Shown here piece by piece: positions 31,893-46,900 of a stretch of 64,000 bases of DNA (positions are counted from its first letter, which is position 1; each line of letters begins with the position of its first letter). This DNA is from Ochromonas danica (lineage: Eukaryota > Sar > Chrysophyceae > Chromulinales > Chromulinaceae): contig VKHL01000025.1 in the NCBI GenBank assembly GCA_015146655.1, forward strand, positions 124,001 through 188,000, given 5' to 3'. A program made the translations under genes and the position numbers. Under the pieces are notes generated by a model, which was not told the DNA's origin, did no database searches, and worked only from the letters and a program-made list of their open reading frames with translations.

Positions 31893-34800
31893 TTAAACAA
31901 AGACCACGATGGAAACGGCGTGATCTCTTTTAATCTTCTGAACAACCTCCATAACCACAGAATAAATTTGAAATCGTTCCCTTTTACCGAAAGAAGAAGC
32001 TTGAGACGCCAAACTTTCAACGGGGTCAGGAGAAGAGGGAGAAGAGGAAGAAGAGACTGTAGAAGAAGAATAAGACGAAGACATACTATTGGAGTGATGG
32101 GATCGCACGCCTTGAAACTCAGCTTTGGCTCGAAACAAAGCTTCCATAGGATTCAAAGAAAAGGGAGGTGCGCCAGCCGGAAATTCACGCTGCTGATTCA
32201 ACGGTGTCATTGCCGCTAGCTGTTCGTTATTGCCATTTTTTGATATCATCGGTGGAGGAACTGCTAGGCCAGTGGAAGGAAGTTCAGAAGACAAGAGCGG
32301 CGGTGCACCGGGAAATTTAGGTGCACGAATGCCTCGATGTAAATCAGGAACAAAGACGCTAGCTTTCGGGAGAGACGATTGAATGGTGTCGCTTGGGGTA
32401 TACTTAGCAGAAAACCGAGATGCGTCCAGCGAATTGATGCCACCGAAAGTGATCGCCGGAGGAGGAATTTTACCGCTAGCCGTCATCGTTCCACCAGAAG
32501 TTGTAGCCGGAGGAATAGGCAAAGGGACCATTACTTTGCCTTGACGCAAAGGAAGTCCCGTTCCATTGGTGACTAGAGGTGAGAGCATATCTGAAGAGCG
32601 TTTGCTGCTTTCGATAAGCTTCGGAGGAGGAGTGCTTTCGAGCACAATTGACTGCTGCTGCCCATTTTGGTCCAAAGAAGGCTTTTTTGGCAAGTCATAT
32701 GGGTCGAGCGATGATAATGAAGCAGATGATAGTAACGGGAAAACCTCAGAATCCGCTAGACTCAAGGCAACACTAGACTGACTGGCCAAACTCCCCGCTT
32801 CTAACTTTTGGTTAAAATTGGCCGTGGTTGTTGAGGGCGATATTTCTCGAACGGTCTCTTTTAGATTCGCTTTGGCTTGAGCTGCAAGAAGTCGTGCAGC
32901 GGAGGATCTTGGGTGATTGTTTGCGACTTTGGATGGACGGTTCGGCAAAAGCGGCGGCTTCTCTCTGCCAGCTTTCTCCAGCGCAGTTATAAGCTCCTCA
33001 AACAGTTTCTCTATATAATGTGAACGTATTAACAATCATAAAAAACAGCATGAAACAAGCTCGATAAAACAAGCATAAAACCTCACCTTGAATGAAATGC
33101 GGTGCGAAAATCAGCAATGCTTCTCTTTGTTGAATAGTGCGCACATAAAGCAGTGCTTCCGACATTTCTATTAGGTCGCAGTAAGTCAGCAGAATAATCG
33201 GTATCGCCTCAGTGAGCAGTTGCCTTTGGGCAAAATGATCGGAGCTAATGGTCGGTGCTCCGTTCGATCCCTTTGTCTGCAACGCTTCGACTATAGCAGT
33301 ATCAAGCTGCGCCCAGAAAGTTCTCATTGAAGTGAAGGGATCAACCGCCTCCATCTTCATGGCAACGAAGCCCAAAGCTTCAAATCTGCAAATTCATTCA
33401 AATTGATTAGAAGATAGATAAAGAACCCACCCAAAAGGTAAAATTCACTCACGGTGTCGGATTTGGATGAAGCGACGGAGAAGATGATACAAGGGGGAAG
33501 ATACCACTCTGCAAAACAGCGGCCATTCGCCTATTGAGTGGCAAAATCAGTCAACCATAAACAAAAACCACACTGTAAATCCACAAACCTCTTCATGTTT
33601 TGCATCTCAGGAGTGATGGCAGTAAAATCGTGCGCTGAAGCAATATCCATAGGAACAGTTGAGCTGTAATTATCGCGCAAAGTATGCTCGTATTTATGCC
33701 CCAAGCCTCTCAAGTGATAGAGTGTGCTCTTCACCCTGAACTGGCATAACTGACTATGAACAAGTTCTTGACTTGAGGGAAGTACAGCATCTCGCCATTG
33801 GAAGCTAACAACGAAGGGCCTCTTTTTCTATTAAACAAAATAATAGCATTGTGACTTCATAGCCAGGTACAGCGGTGTGTGGCAAGACTTACAGATGATT
33901 TTGGTCGACGAACATCCCGGCCTTTGGCGTCACATACAACAGCATCATCAACAACACGACGACTTTCTTGCGAAGAGCGCGATCTGGAAGGACTCTCAGC
34001 ATGATTATGATTCCCATCGTTGCTATTATTCTGAGTGGTCAGTTCATACAGAACAACATCTGATAAACTAAAGCAACGAGTTAACATGATATCTTGGAGA
34101 ATACCCTCCCACGGCAGAGAAACGATACTAGCAGAGGATATCAAGGTAATCAGAAGGCCTTGGTTAATCTTCTGGAGCGACACAGCATCGGAGGAGGGAT
34201 TTTCTTTTCCGCCAGAAATTCTGCCGCTAGAAGAAACGTTATCCCGAGACTCCCATTTCATGGTCGCACTATTTTCACTCGAAATTGAAATTCCAGATAG
34301 TTTGTGGCTCAACTGAGGGTTTCCTTCATTCACAGAAGCGACAGCCGAATAGTTATGAAAAATGCAACTTTCAATGAATTGAGTCAAAGGCCGAAGCAAC
34401 CCTTCACTTCGGAAGGATTGAAGTAGTTGTGATCGATTCATTTGACCTCCACAACATAGTGCTTCAGAATCTTGAACACAAAGATCGAAGATAAAAGACA
34501 TCTGGTCGCGCGTGAGATGTGCGCAATCCTTTTGATCCTCGATAGCTAACTCGCCAATAGTGATCGAAGAAGAGTCGAACACTTTTACGGTGGTGTCACT
34601 CGAGATAGAGGAGTCACAAGAAGCAATGGGCGCTTTTGGAGTGGCAACAGCTTGAAAAGGAGACAATAAAACAGTACCTTCAGAGCCTTTCTTACCAACC
34701 TTTTGAATTACACGGTGAAACTTCTGACAGTCGCCGATCTTCTTGGTGCAGTCTCTCCCACTTCGTGGGTGGTACATGAGAATTAAATCATTTATCTATT

Positions 34801-37800
34801 CATCCAAGAGTTCAATCAATCTTTCGAAAAGAAAACTAAGGAAAGCAAAGACTTACGAGCAACGTATAACATATGTTTGGAAGCCTGTCGCGTAAGGAAA
34901 ATGCTTCAGAATATCTGTTGGCAAGTCTAGATTCATCTGATGTTGGTTGAGCAAGTGAATTATCATTTTTCAGCAGGTCTTGCAGAGTTTTGTAGTCATA
35001 AAGATTCGATTTGTACTGTTTGCTGAAAACTCGAATCCGGACCATGGTCTGATAGATTCTATCCAATGTGCTTCTCGCCAAAGCATTTATTCCATTGCCA
35101 CTAATCTTACGTGTTTCGGCAAGGGAACATAGATTATTTAGACGCAGAAAACAAGACCAAGTTCTTTGAATGAGAATCTTTTCGCAAAACAGCTCCCATT
35201 CGCTGTCAGTCATTTGTTCAGGTTTGGCATCCTTATTCAACATTTGGGCATTATTTCGATCGGAAAAGCCCGAAGAAAGATGCACAAGTTCTTCATCCAT
35301 CCAGACGAAGTCTAGAAAAGGATCGAGCAGCTTCGGTAAAGCAGCCGGAGATTCCGCAACACTAGAGGAGTCGGAAGACGTAGAATCCACGATGTCATCA
35401 TTGGTAAGCACAAAAGCCCTCATACACTCAGGCAGATCTTGCAAGTCAGCCAGCTTTGTCCAACCAAAATCAATGACTTTTTCCAGTACGCAATCTACAT
35501 TTCTGTCCATTGTTAAAGCACCAGGAACTTGATTGCTAAAGTTTGCAAAAACGCCAGTTGCGACTTCTAACGACGGGTTGGGGATAGCGATCTCATAAAT
35601 CTCTTCTGTGGGCAAAGAGTTAGATAATGAAGCTTTGACAGCAGCTACCGAGCTACTTTGACTCGAACACCAAAAACCTGCAAAAAAAGACGCCAATCCA
35701 GCTGGCTTGGATTTGGTTGGAAGGGGCTTTTCGATCATCATTGGCCGAGATCGCTGAATAACATGCAAACTCGCTTTCTTTGGCAATACATCAGATCGAA
35801 GCAGAATGGTATCGTCAACTGAGGGCATTGGCGCGCTCAGAGTATGAAGCACAGCCATAAGCTTTTTGCTGCACCTCACCGCTCTTTGCTGCAAACGTTT
35901 CTCTAATCGGGCTTTCTCAAGACCCAACAAGCTGTGCATATCAAGAAGAAATAAAAAGCTCTGCCTTTTCAGATTATCCAGCTTCCAAATGAACCGAACA
36001 ATTCGATCCAATATTCTCTCAATTTTTGAAGCAAACCCAAAGGAAGAACGACGAACAATGGGAATGAGATTGCCATCCGCAAATAAATAACAAAAAAGGT
36101 CCTTAGTTTCCCACCAAAAAGGAAGAGCTTCATTCATATTCCCTAACACCAACGCGAATTTTGAGAGAATAAATTTAAAATGCAAATAAACAAATAAGGT
36201 CACCTTGGAGGCAGCTCAGTTCTGCGAAATTAAGATATGACTCCATTAATTCAAAAGGCAAGCAAGCCTCCAGATGAATGTCCAATGCAAATGAAGTTAC
36301 TCGTTCGATTTCCTCGAAAGAAGCAAACCGTTTCATGACTGTATGAATGGAATGGTTGGGGCCCACATTCAACCAAGACGCTCCAGCAGATGGCGCAAGA
36401 GAAGGAATGGGGGGAGGAGGTAATGGAGGAAGAGGTTTTGAGCCAGCGATTGGCTGCATACGCAAGGGTTCTTTATTTAAGTCACGAGTGGCTTTAGAGC
36501 CAGCTTTATTGTTCACTTCGTAGATGGAGAGATCCTTTGCCGCATCGAGAGGCATGCCCAGTAAGGCACATGGCGCAAACATAGGAAGAAGATGGCACTC
36601 AGCGATACGGTTTGCTGCTTTGGCGGCGCTTATCTCATCTCCTGCAGCATGAAAGAAATCCCACGCTCTGCGGAACCACTTCATTGCATCCCAAAGCAAG
36701 TCTGAAGGGCATTGGTAAGTGATGGCTCGTTTGCAAGAGAAAATAGTCTTGGAGGATTCACGTCGCCTCTCGCGAGCACTCTTCAGTGCGTCAAGCTTGT
36801 GATGATGAGACAACCGAATGTCGGAGTTGGGTAGGAATATCCTTTGGTTGCTGTTGACGCATGAATATACAGGTATATCGTTAGATATGCTCTGGATGGC
36901 TGCAAATAATTGACTAGAACCTATAACGAACGGATATTTCAACTCCGAAATGGATTGACAGGCTTCCAACTGTATTCTCCCTCTCAAATAGTACAATCGT
37001 CCCAATTCATGCATACCCACTTTACTGCCAAGCTTGCCACCAACGAGTAGTTCGACTCCAATGATAGTTGGCGTTATGCTGTTGAGCGCCGACATGTATA
37101 ATTTCGATTCTAAATACATCTTTGACAATAAGAGACCCAGATCAACGTTGTGATGCGAAATGCAATGACTGGGAAGATTGGCCCGTCTAGAATTGAACAA
37201 GCAGGTAGCAACCAAGGCATATTGAGGATGAGCCTCTTGGCCAAAGCCATCTTCTTCGTTAACATGTGCGACACCAAAGCTAATCGACCCTTCAGGAGTA
37301 CTCGGAGAACTCGCACTTGAGTCAACTGGAGGAGGGAGATGCTCCAAACTGAACGAGCGAAAAAATCCTCCAATTGAATGTTGAGAAGAACCAGATCCAG
37401 CCTGAGACACTCGATCTAAGAATTGCAATGACTGCACACTAGAGTGTCGGCCTCCACTTAAACAACCCGTGGTGAGGAAGTAACTTTCTGTGAGCTTATG
37501 TAACCTTTGTTGCCGAACAATCTTTATGGTGCGGATAACTTTACTACAAGCTTCGAATTCTCGCATTTTCAGAAACGCTTCAGCCAGCCAGGATAAAGCA
37601 ACAACCTTCTTCTGATCATTGCCAAACCCAACTCTCTGCGAAAGCTTATACAATAGCTTTTGCAGATAAACAACCGCTTGCTCAGCACAACCAAAGTCAA
37701 GGAAGGCTCGAGCAAGAGATAGAATGAGCCTGTCCGCCAACTTCAGCAACTCTGGAGGGACCGATGCAGTGGAGCCAAGATTTGTGCTGAAGCATGGGAG

Positions 37801-40616
37801 GGAAAGGGAACGGAGGTATTGCAATGTCATGGCATAAACTCGAATAGCTTGCTCATATTGACCGTCTAAAGATAGAGATGAAGCAAGCCCGTTGGCAACG
37901 AATAGCACTTCCTTCCATTCCGATGAGCTCTTCTTTGCAATGAGTTCCTCAAAGAGAATTTTACCATGAATAGCAACCATATCTTGACGAGAAATTTTGA
38001 TTGCAGAAACGAACAAGTGTTTTCGTAGAAGGTGGACACCAGCACAGCCGCTAAGATGCTGCAACACAACGATGCAAAGTTGCCGCAGTTCTAGCGCACA
38101 ATTAGGAAACGTATCATGGATGGCTGTAGAGAAATACTCGATCAAGGAGAAAGTGAACAAACACAGCTCATAATGAAGCAATGCCGAAGGCATTGCAGCG
38201 AATTCTTTGCGTTGCGAGTTACCATCGTAATGTCTGATCCAGTCATGAATAGATTTGGAGATATCCAATGATGGTGTAGCGTGACTGAACAGGACATGTT
38301 TCGGGAACATGACAGACTCCAATGTTCCATAGTTTGCAATTTGTATGACATCAACTGCCGCTTCGTAAAGTAGCAGTTGCATGTTCTTGATTTCATCAAT
38401 GGGGCCTAGGGCATCCGAAAAGGCCTGCACGATTGTCTGCTCAAGATCGGATACGTTAAAGCCTTCTGTATAATAGTCCATATCTTCAGCGTCAATGCCA
38501 AAGCCAACCACGCTGGAGTCTCGAGTCAATTTAGTACGATTGGCCATTCGTTTTGTAAGTGATATACTATGCAATGGCCTGCACTGCCAGGGAAGCTTCT
38601 CGTCCAACAAGCAGCGGAGATAACAATAGGCAGCGAAAGCCAACTTTGAACGAACAAGACTAGGACTGGCCAATTTTAACATCATTTCCACAAACTGACT
38701 GCCTATTGTGACTTCAAAAGCTGCATTGTAGTTCTCCATTGTGTTCCTTGATCCATCAACTTTCTTCTCACGGTGCCCTGACAGAAGCATACTTCTTAAC
38801 TTATCCATTGATCGTCTTCGAGCGGTGAGAGCATTGCGATTAGATAATACGAATAATTTATCGATAAGACAGCAAGCCTGGAGCTCGATGACTACTTCCA
38901 GTAATCCCTGGCTTTCAGATTGAGTGTGAGTATGATAATAGAGACTATTCGTGCAACCGTTGGACATGGCTCGACGCATCTTCTCAGCAATGCGATAATG
39001 AGCATCGTCATCTCTACGATGATCTGATCCCCAGCTGGGAATCGAAGAATTTGAAGATCTCTCAGGGATAAGAAATATTGATAAAGTAGAAAGCCAAAAC
39101 GATCTCACTAATTCGAGCTCTTCCCACAAACAATCCAAGAGTTCCAAGTGCGTTACCATTTGAAAGGAGAGGTCCAATTCTGCACGTACTTGCAATAACT
39201 GTTGTTTGAGACGATACAAGCTCACATGGTGGGCAATGTGATTAATAGCATTGCCCACAAAATCGCTGCGGTTATTCAATAATGGCACACTGTCAAGAGG
39301 GCAGCTCATCAAGTGATCTAACTCCACTTTACAAACAGTCATATCAATACCAATCTTGGCTGCGTTACGCTTTATCATTTCGGCGATCAAGTTATCTGAG
39401 CGATTTATGAGATGTCTAAGCTGCTCCACCAATACTGGAGACACCGAAGATCCTTCATCGACATAATTACAAATCATCAGATATGTAGTGCGCATCCAGC
39501 GCATTACAATATCAAGGGAATAAATGTTGGATTCCCGCGAAAAATCTTCCTCACAACGGAGAAGTACTTGCTCAGCGGCATGCGGTCCAGTACATAACCC
39601 GTTCACCTCTGAAAGCATCTCCTCAAATGCACAAGAAGAAGAAGTAAACATAGATGTAGCAGTGCGAATCCATTGTGGGAGCCCGCGGAGGTGCTGAAAT
39701 TCTGTCCCTGAGAAGTCTTCCTCCTCCCCCACAGCATCTTGACTGAAAAGTCCTCGATCCTCCTCCACACTCACAGATACGTCATCGCAACGAAAAAATT
39801 TCTGCTTCAGAGTTGTTTCTAGATGCTCCAAGAGAGCTTCCTTTTCACTGGCAACCAGAGGTGGTTGAATAGGCTGGATCAAAGGCTGGGCACGCATGCC
39901 TGAGAGAGCCAATGTCTTGTGTGACCGTCCATTGGTATTCTTTTCAAAAACTCGAAACTCTGAATCCCAATCGTCTTCTTCTTCGTCCACATCACTGGCT
40001 GAATATTTATGGGACTCTGTATCGGCAGTCGAAGATTTGTCGCCAGCCGCTTTCATCTCATCGTTCAGTTCACTGTATCGCGTGGATGCCGTCTTTGCCT
40101 CGCTGTGGCTGGAGGACAAACTTCGATTATCCGTCAATTTCTCTGCTAGTTCAGGCTGCAGACGAAGCTGAGCTTCCTGCATTTTCCTCTGGAAGGGATC
40201 CAGTTCATACTGTGCAGAGATACCAAAGTCCAAAGGCAGGTCATTGCATAATATATCCTCAAACTCCAGCCCGTCCAACCCAACATTAGGAATTTCATCT
40301 AGGTCATTTACTGGTTTTGACTCGGAAGCATGGTTGGGCTCTTCAAAGTAAGCGGTGAGATCGTCGCTTTCTTTCGATCGGATCGATTCCGGCCGTTTGA
40401 GAACCATTGGGCGAGCTTCTTCACCGAGCTGCTCAAAATGAAAATATGTAAATCAGTTCGTTGGAGAGAAACTAGCGCGCAGAAGCCAAGGCTTACCGTT
40501 TTGTTCAACCGGTCGAGTTTGGTCGCGGACGGGAAGGGATGGTCGTCGCTGTCATTATCAAAGACGAAATCATTCTCCCAATCTTCTTCAATATCATCTT
40601 CCAAATATTGCTCCAT
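31893..40616 (-). CDS. Very large unknown protein (2,755 residues) with acidic N-terminus and TPR-like middle
   Basis: Eight exons fit in phase: 40497-40616, 36204-40428, 34857-36142, 33893-34795, 33589-33827, 33453-33530, 33087-33385 and 31893-33010. The second exon alone encodes 1,408 residues. The protein begins MEQYLEDDIEEDWENDFVFD, and a second acidic aromatic patch (DVDEEEDDWDSEFRVF) comes near residue 160. Residues ~860-1,000 and ~1,110-1,320 are helical and TPR-like (RVYAMTLQYLRSLSLPCFS; GDEISAAKAANRIAECHL). The last ~370 residues are rich in Pro, Ser and Ala (AREKPPLLPNRPSKVANNH-like), suggesting disorder. I recognise no catalytic domain, membrane segment or named family. Because all joins use good splice sites and keep phase, I favour one gene over several. 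A scaffold role is only a guess. Confidence 0.7.
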
Positions 40617-40956
40617 TGGAGAACAGTCAATTTTCGGTTGTTCAATGACTGTTCAATTAACTGGGCTCTGTTTCTTACCTTTCTTCGTTAATTGACTAGT
40701 CAACAGTTGGAATGGCTCTTTGACCAGTTTTACCAGCAGCGGGAAAATGGCAAAATGACAACCGAATTTCCGAAAACCGTTACCCAGAAATCCGGAAATT
40801 ACAAAACTCTCAAGATCGTTCAATCTTGTGAAATCTAGAAGGAAATAGAAATTGAATGCCAAAGGAAAGTAAATTTAGCCACCTCATCATAGTTTATCTG
40901 AATTTACTGAGTCAAATTCACTTCGAAAGTCCATCATCAAGCGAAGCGAACTTGCC
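40617..40956. other. Intergenic region
   Basis: 340 bp between the start of the 2,755-residue protein and the ASCC3 stop. A frame on the minus strand is a chance ORF. Nothing else is seen. Confidence 0.45.
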
Positions 40957-43900
40957 TCAATCAACACTAACTTCCACTTCTAAACTGTCATCTATTCCCT
41001 TGATAGAAGTATTATAAGAAGTAATCTTCAAAGTCCACTTTCCCCCCACCATGCTTTCCCTGCTTGGTGTGGTAAAATAGAGCGGGACCAGCTTGGTTTG
41101 GCAGGAAACTCGCCGCAAAGCCAACAATTCCTCAGATTGCCCCAATTGAGCAGTAAGCAACAGCCACCAACCTTGCTGCTTCCCCTCGTCGATTCTCACG
41201 AATTGGTCATTTTCCGCTCTTTCTATTTCTTCATCTGTTCGACGATCTCGGCGTGAAGAAGCCGCTTGATCCAATGTCACCTCCAAGAACATATCTGTTG
41301 ACGGCTTCATAGAGGAAGTCCGTTGTGATGGAACTGCAATCCAGTTTTCCGAAGAACTTTCTCGGAGTCGCAAATTCATTCTCCGTATCAGAGGCCAACT
41401 TGTAAATACTGTCCGCATAATTCGGTTGACGACAGTAGAACTCTCTCTGAAAGCCCACCCAGATTTTTGCAATTCAAAATTTAAGGTCTCATTGACCTTA
41501 GATTGTCCTGAACTACGCAAACCTTTAACTGTTGGGGGACAGTCGAGCATCGCCAATGAATTCAGCATAGCTGCGAGCACAAGTGGATCTTGCAGGGCTG
41601 GCAACTGAGACAGCTCCTCGTGTTCCGAGCCAATATATGTGGCCTAAATCATAGCCAAAAAAAATAAAGTACAGAAAGCATCTAAGCAGACAAACATAAC
41701 GCGTACCTGAACAAGGCTTTGATTCAAAGAAATAAGCGCATAGACTATTAGTAAGAAGCCCTCTTCGGCAGCTATATCTATCATGGCATTGAGAAGGCGG
41801 GGCACTTGATCCAACACAGTCTTGAGGTCATTGATGTAGTCAGTAATAGGAAGTTTCTGATGCTGCATATGCGCTACAAGTAACAGAAATGTCTTCACAT
41901 GAGGGGAGAGCATGTCATTTAGAGGGATTGGAGTTCGATCTGTGCCCAACAGATGTGCCAGTTCAGCATTGAGACTATCTTCATTGTGTCGAACGGGCAA
42001 TTTGCTAAATTCTTCTGCATCACAAAGAGCTTTGAGAACTTGCCAAACGAGCCACTGACGATCTTCATGATGCTTACTTCGCACCAAAAGCCTGAATTTT
42101 GACAAAAAGTGAGCAGGTGTGCGATAACGAAGGTAATAATAGGAAGCGACAACACCGAGAGTGGTACTCGACAAATTGGCCATCTTCGAGATTGAATCAA
42201 TACCTTTGGATACATCGCTGTTGAAGTCCGAAATTGTCAAACAACCGGCCTTATGCAAGTCCAAGAGATTCCTTTCCACAAGACTCATCAAATAATCACG
42301 AACTGTCTGAGGTTGGCTGTCTGTCAAGCCATAGTATGAGGGGTTCAATAACAATCTGCGGTATAAGTATGTCCACGTCAGATATTCCAAAACATCTGCA
42401 ACACAAAATATACTATGATTGACGATTTCTGCATTAATATGTTCTTGTAATTGAAGGTGCAACGAAGATTCCACAGGAAAAGGTTCGTGGAGAAACTTCC
42501 TATAGAATTGCTTTTTCGTTTCATAAACAAAAATACACGCCACAGCAGTTGAATCAAATTGAGGTCTTCCAGCTCGACCAATCATTTGAAGTATGTCAGT
42601 CACAGGAAAATCAACATAGCCATGCGACACAGCATCGAAATACTCAGTTCCCTTCACAATAACAAGATGGCACGGTAGATTCACTCCCCCTATAAAATAC
42701 GAAAGAATGAAAAGGTTTGAAGGGCCCTAATAAATCGACAACTTACATGCCAATGTGCTCGTGCAAACAAGTACTTGAATCTTGTTGTTCAAGAACAATT
42801 CTTCAACTAGAACACGGTCGTTGTTATCTAACCCTGCATGATGTATTCCTATGCCAAAAAGAAGGCAATCCTTCAATGCTTTGTCCTTTACAGCCTGGCA
42901 GAGTTCTAGCATTTCTTCATCAGGAAGATGCAAAAATCGTTTTGGCTCATCATCTGCGGCACAGTAAGAAATCAAGTCTAGGGCGGTTAATCGTGTCTGC
43001 CTTCGAGATGAGACGAAGATGAGCACGGGCTTCCGAGGAGAATGCTCCAGGATTGCTGTCATCACCAAAAGAACAACCAAATAAATATAAATATCAAAGA
43101 TGCATTTGAGAATATTCTAGCTCACCAGCATACGCAGGTTTATTCATGGTGGCCATTCGTGGACAATAGTGCTTGCCCGGAAACCCTTGAATATGGATTG
43201 TCATAGGAACGGGACGCACTGAAGGTCTAAAATTGTAGAGACCCACAGCACCAAACTCATGGCTCTCTTCAATACCCAGCCAATCACCAAGGTCTCGAGC
43301 ATTAGCCAAGGCAGTAGAAAGTCCAAGGAAACGGATAGCCTGGCCAGTTTGGCTCGAGATGAATCTTGTTCGACTCACAATTACTTCCTATTTACAGCTT
43401 ATTGAAATTAGAAAATATGGGGAAAATGCAATGGGCCACTCACCAGGACAGGTCCGCGATCGACACCAAGCAAGTGAATCTCGTCAATGATCATCAAAGC
43501 AACCTTGCTTACATACTCTCTCTTTCGCCAACCCCGACTAATGCTATCCCATTTCTCAGGGGTTACAATAAGAATATCAGCTCTGTGCAGATCTTGAATA
43601 TCTGGAGTCACTTCTCCTGTCAACTCTAATATGCTCAATCCTAAGCCTTTACCTAACAGCCAATCCAGAATTGAATCCACTGTTCAAAGCCGTCGGTCAG
43701 GGTAATAGGTGAGGATGGTGGTACCTAGTTTCTTTTGCCAGTCTCTTAAACGCTCTTTGGCTAATGCCCTAAGAGGGGCGACATATACAATCTTGCTTTT
43801 GCTGTTTCCTCGCATGTTTAGAAGTCTTAAAATAGCCAACTCGGCGAAGACTGTCTTTCCAGAACCTGCTCAAAAGAATAATTAACAAGGCCCAATTAAA

Positions 43901-46900
43901 AATAAAAAGGACAACCAAACCTGTTGGGGCACCCACAAGAACATTTCTATCGGTGTGGTAGAGTGCATGGAACGCTTCGCTTTGAACTGGATTGAAGTGA
44001 GAGAAACCATAAAGAGCCTCATAGCGCGCATTTCTCAAAGCAGCCTTCGGTATAGGGTGAATAGCATGTAACGAAGTGTGACCACCTCCCATAGAATCTG
44101 GCATAGAAAGTTTGTTAAAAGGAACGGGAGTAACTGTTTCACAGCCAACCCATATATCCGATATCACTCGCACAAAGTACTGAGAAGGCATGGGATGAGA
44201 GACAGGTATTGTAACTTCAAGCACTTGAACATCATGTCGAGTCCTTTTCTGAATCATAATGTGCTCCGCGTGATAGATGTACTCGCTCTCACTGTCTTCT
44301 ATCCAGATCCAAAATGGCTCTGCAAAGCCATGGAGGCGATCCACCCAATCGAAGGGGGCCGTGATTTCAAGCTTCAGTCGTATAATACCTTTCGTAATAG
44401 GCTGTACATGGGGCTCGATGTGTAGGCGTGGAAGCTGACGAGCCAAGAGAAGCAGTTTACCACCCACTTTATGGTTGTGAACTAGTTGACCAATTTCTGC
44501 ATCTTGCATCTCCAATAGCATGATGTGGTCGACTTTCGAGTCCTCAAGTCTCTTAAACACTTCTTTGGGAATATGCATATCATCCGTAACCAGTTGCCTC
44601 AACGGAGAGCAATCCCAGCGCATTCTACGGTCAATCGATTTGCTAACGGTGAGGTAATACCTGGCAAGAGTGGCCCAGCCTCTCTTCAAGCATATTTCGA
44701 AAAGAGCACGCGAAATGCGACTGCCATTTTGAGCGACATAATTGGAATCCGACTGCAGGGTAAAAGAAGAAATTTTCGATTGACCGAGAAAGGCTTGAAG
44801 TAACACATTGACTTTGTAAGAGGTTTCATCGGCAGCACCCTTGACTTTAACGAAAACGGACTTTTTTAACTCATCTAGCTCAGATAGCTCTTCAGGACGA
44901 GATTTCAGTTGGTCAAACTCAGCAGAGCTACAAAGCAGATGCAAGGCCTCGGGATGCAAAAGATGAGGAGAGAGCATACGATTGAACGACTCAATTGTGC
45001 TGTGCTTGATGTAGTAGTGTGAAGCAATACGTCCAAGATCCGTCGTAGCAAGATTGCCAGATCGTTTGTCATATCGTGCCATCATACATTGATCGAGAGT
45101 TTCCGCTGTCACTACAGCCAGATCTCGTCTTCGCCTGTCTAACTGAGGATCGTCGAAGATATCTTCATATTTAATGCCATAGATGAGAGGATTTTTCTTC
45201 ATGCGAACGAACAAAAAGGTGTATGACAACCAGACTATGGCTTCTTTGATATTGTTGATGGTTCCATTGACAATTTCGGCATTCATATGCTCAACTAAAG
45301 ACTTAACCATGGCACTCTCGATGGGGGTTTGTTGGGCGAGCAGCCCTAAATAAGTGTTCAGAGACTTTTGCTGAGTAATCAAAATAGCATGCCCACTATT
45401 ATCATACTGAGGACGACCAGCTCGGCCAAATATTTGCACTATGTCCAAAACACTCAGATCCACAAAACCACCTCTTTCAGGATCATACATCTCAGTACCT
45501 GGACAACCATGACAAGCTTTATTAACTAACCGTCAAATACAATGGAATATTGTTATAATAGGATTTATACCTTTGATTATAACGGTATGCGCGGGTAAGT
45601 TCACTCCCCAAGCTAATGTAGCAGTGCAGCACAGGACTTTGATCAACCCACATTCGAACAATTGCTCGACAAGAGATCGATCAGAACGCAGCAATCCGGC
45701 ATGATGGACACCAACACCACTATAAAAGAGTTGCTGTACTTCGCTCGACCGTGACTTATCGACTTGGCGTTTGAAAAGAGTGTACTTCTCATGGTTCACA
45801 TTTTCGAGAAGGTGGTAGGTACAATACTTCGAGCAAAGCTCCAGCATCGCCTCTAGCGTCTTGGAAGTCTCGCGGCGAGCATGCACAAAAATCATCACCT
45901 GTTTGTTATTTTCAAGCGCTGCAATCATTTTTTCATAGCATTTGCGATTCATAACCTCCTGTCGTTTAGGTCGCTGCTTGTCTGTAAGGCCAATGAAGGT
46001 TTGATCAAGCGGAATAGGCCTGAATTCCGAACCAAAGAAAAACAGACCAGTCTTGGCGTTGACTCCAAGAAAGGAAGCAACATCTCTGTAGTTTGGGAGT
46101 GTGGCGGACAGACCCACGATACGCAGAACTCGCTGACTAGACTCCACATAGCGCAATGTACGGGCAACAATCGTCTCGATCACCGCTCCTCGCTCATCTG
46201 CAAGTAAATGAACCTCATCAATAATGATAAGAGAAACTAGGGTTCCCAGTGATCCATCACCCCCTTTTCTAGTGGCAGAATCATACTTCTCTGGCGTGCA
46301 CACCAGCACATGACTTTCCATAAGTTCCTGCTTGCTGAGCTGCGTATCACCTATTCCAACCAAGAAGAAAATTAATACCAAACCAACAATAAAATTGAAC
46401 GAAAGTAATGGCAAGTCCGAACCGGTGTATTCTTTGACCACAAGTTTCAAAGGAGCAAGACGTTCTGAGAACTTGGCAACTACTTCTTGCGCCAAAGCCT
46501 TCATGGGTGCAATATATATTATCTTCTTGAATTGCATGTCAACTACCTTTCCATGTTCATCGATGTGGCTTTTTAACAGCTGCAGCACAGTTAGCAGCGC
46601 AACATTGGTTTTGCCTGGGACCCAACCATCAACGGATCAGCACCAACTTGACTCAAAAGTTAAAAACTAATTTACCTGCTCCTGTAGGTGCACAGACTAG
46701 CATATTTTCAGCAGAATTGAAGGCGCAGTTAAACACAGCACTTTGAAGGCGATTAAGTTGTTTGGTATCCGCAAAAGCCTTTCGAGCCCAGGGTAACAAG
46801 GACGAAATGTTGATAAGTTCCCCTTCTTGAGGTGGAGGTAGACGCTTCGCAGCAGGAACAGCAATTTCTTCAAAACCTTGACCCATTGTTTTAGTTGCTC

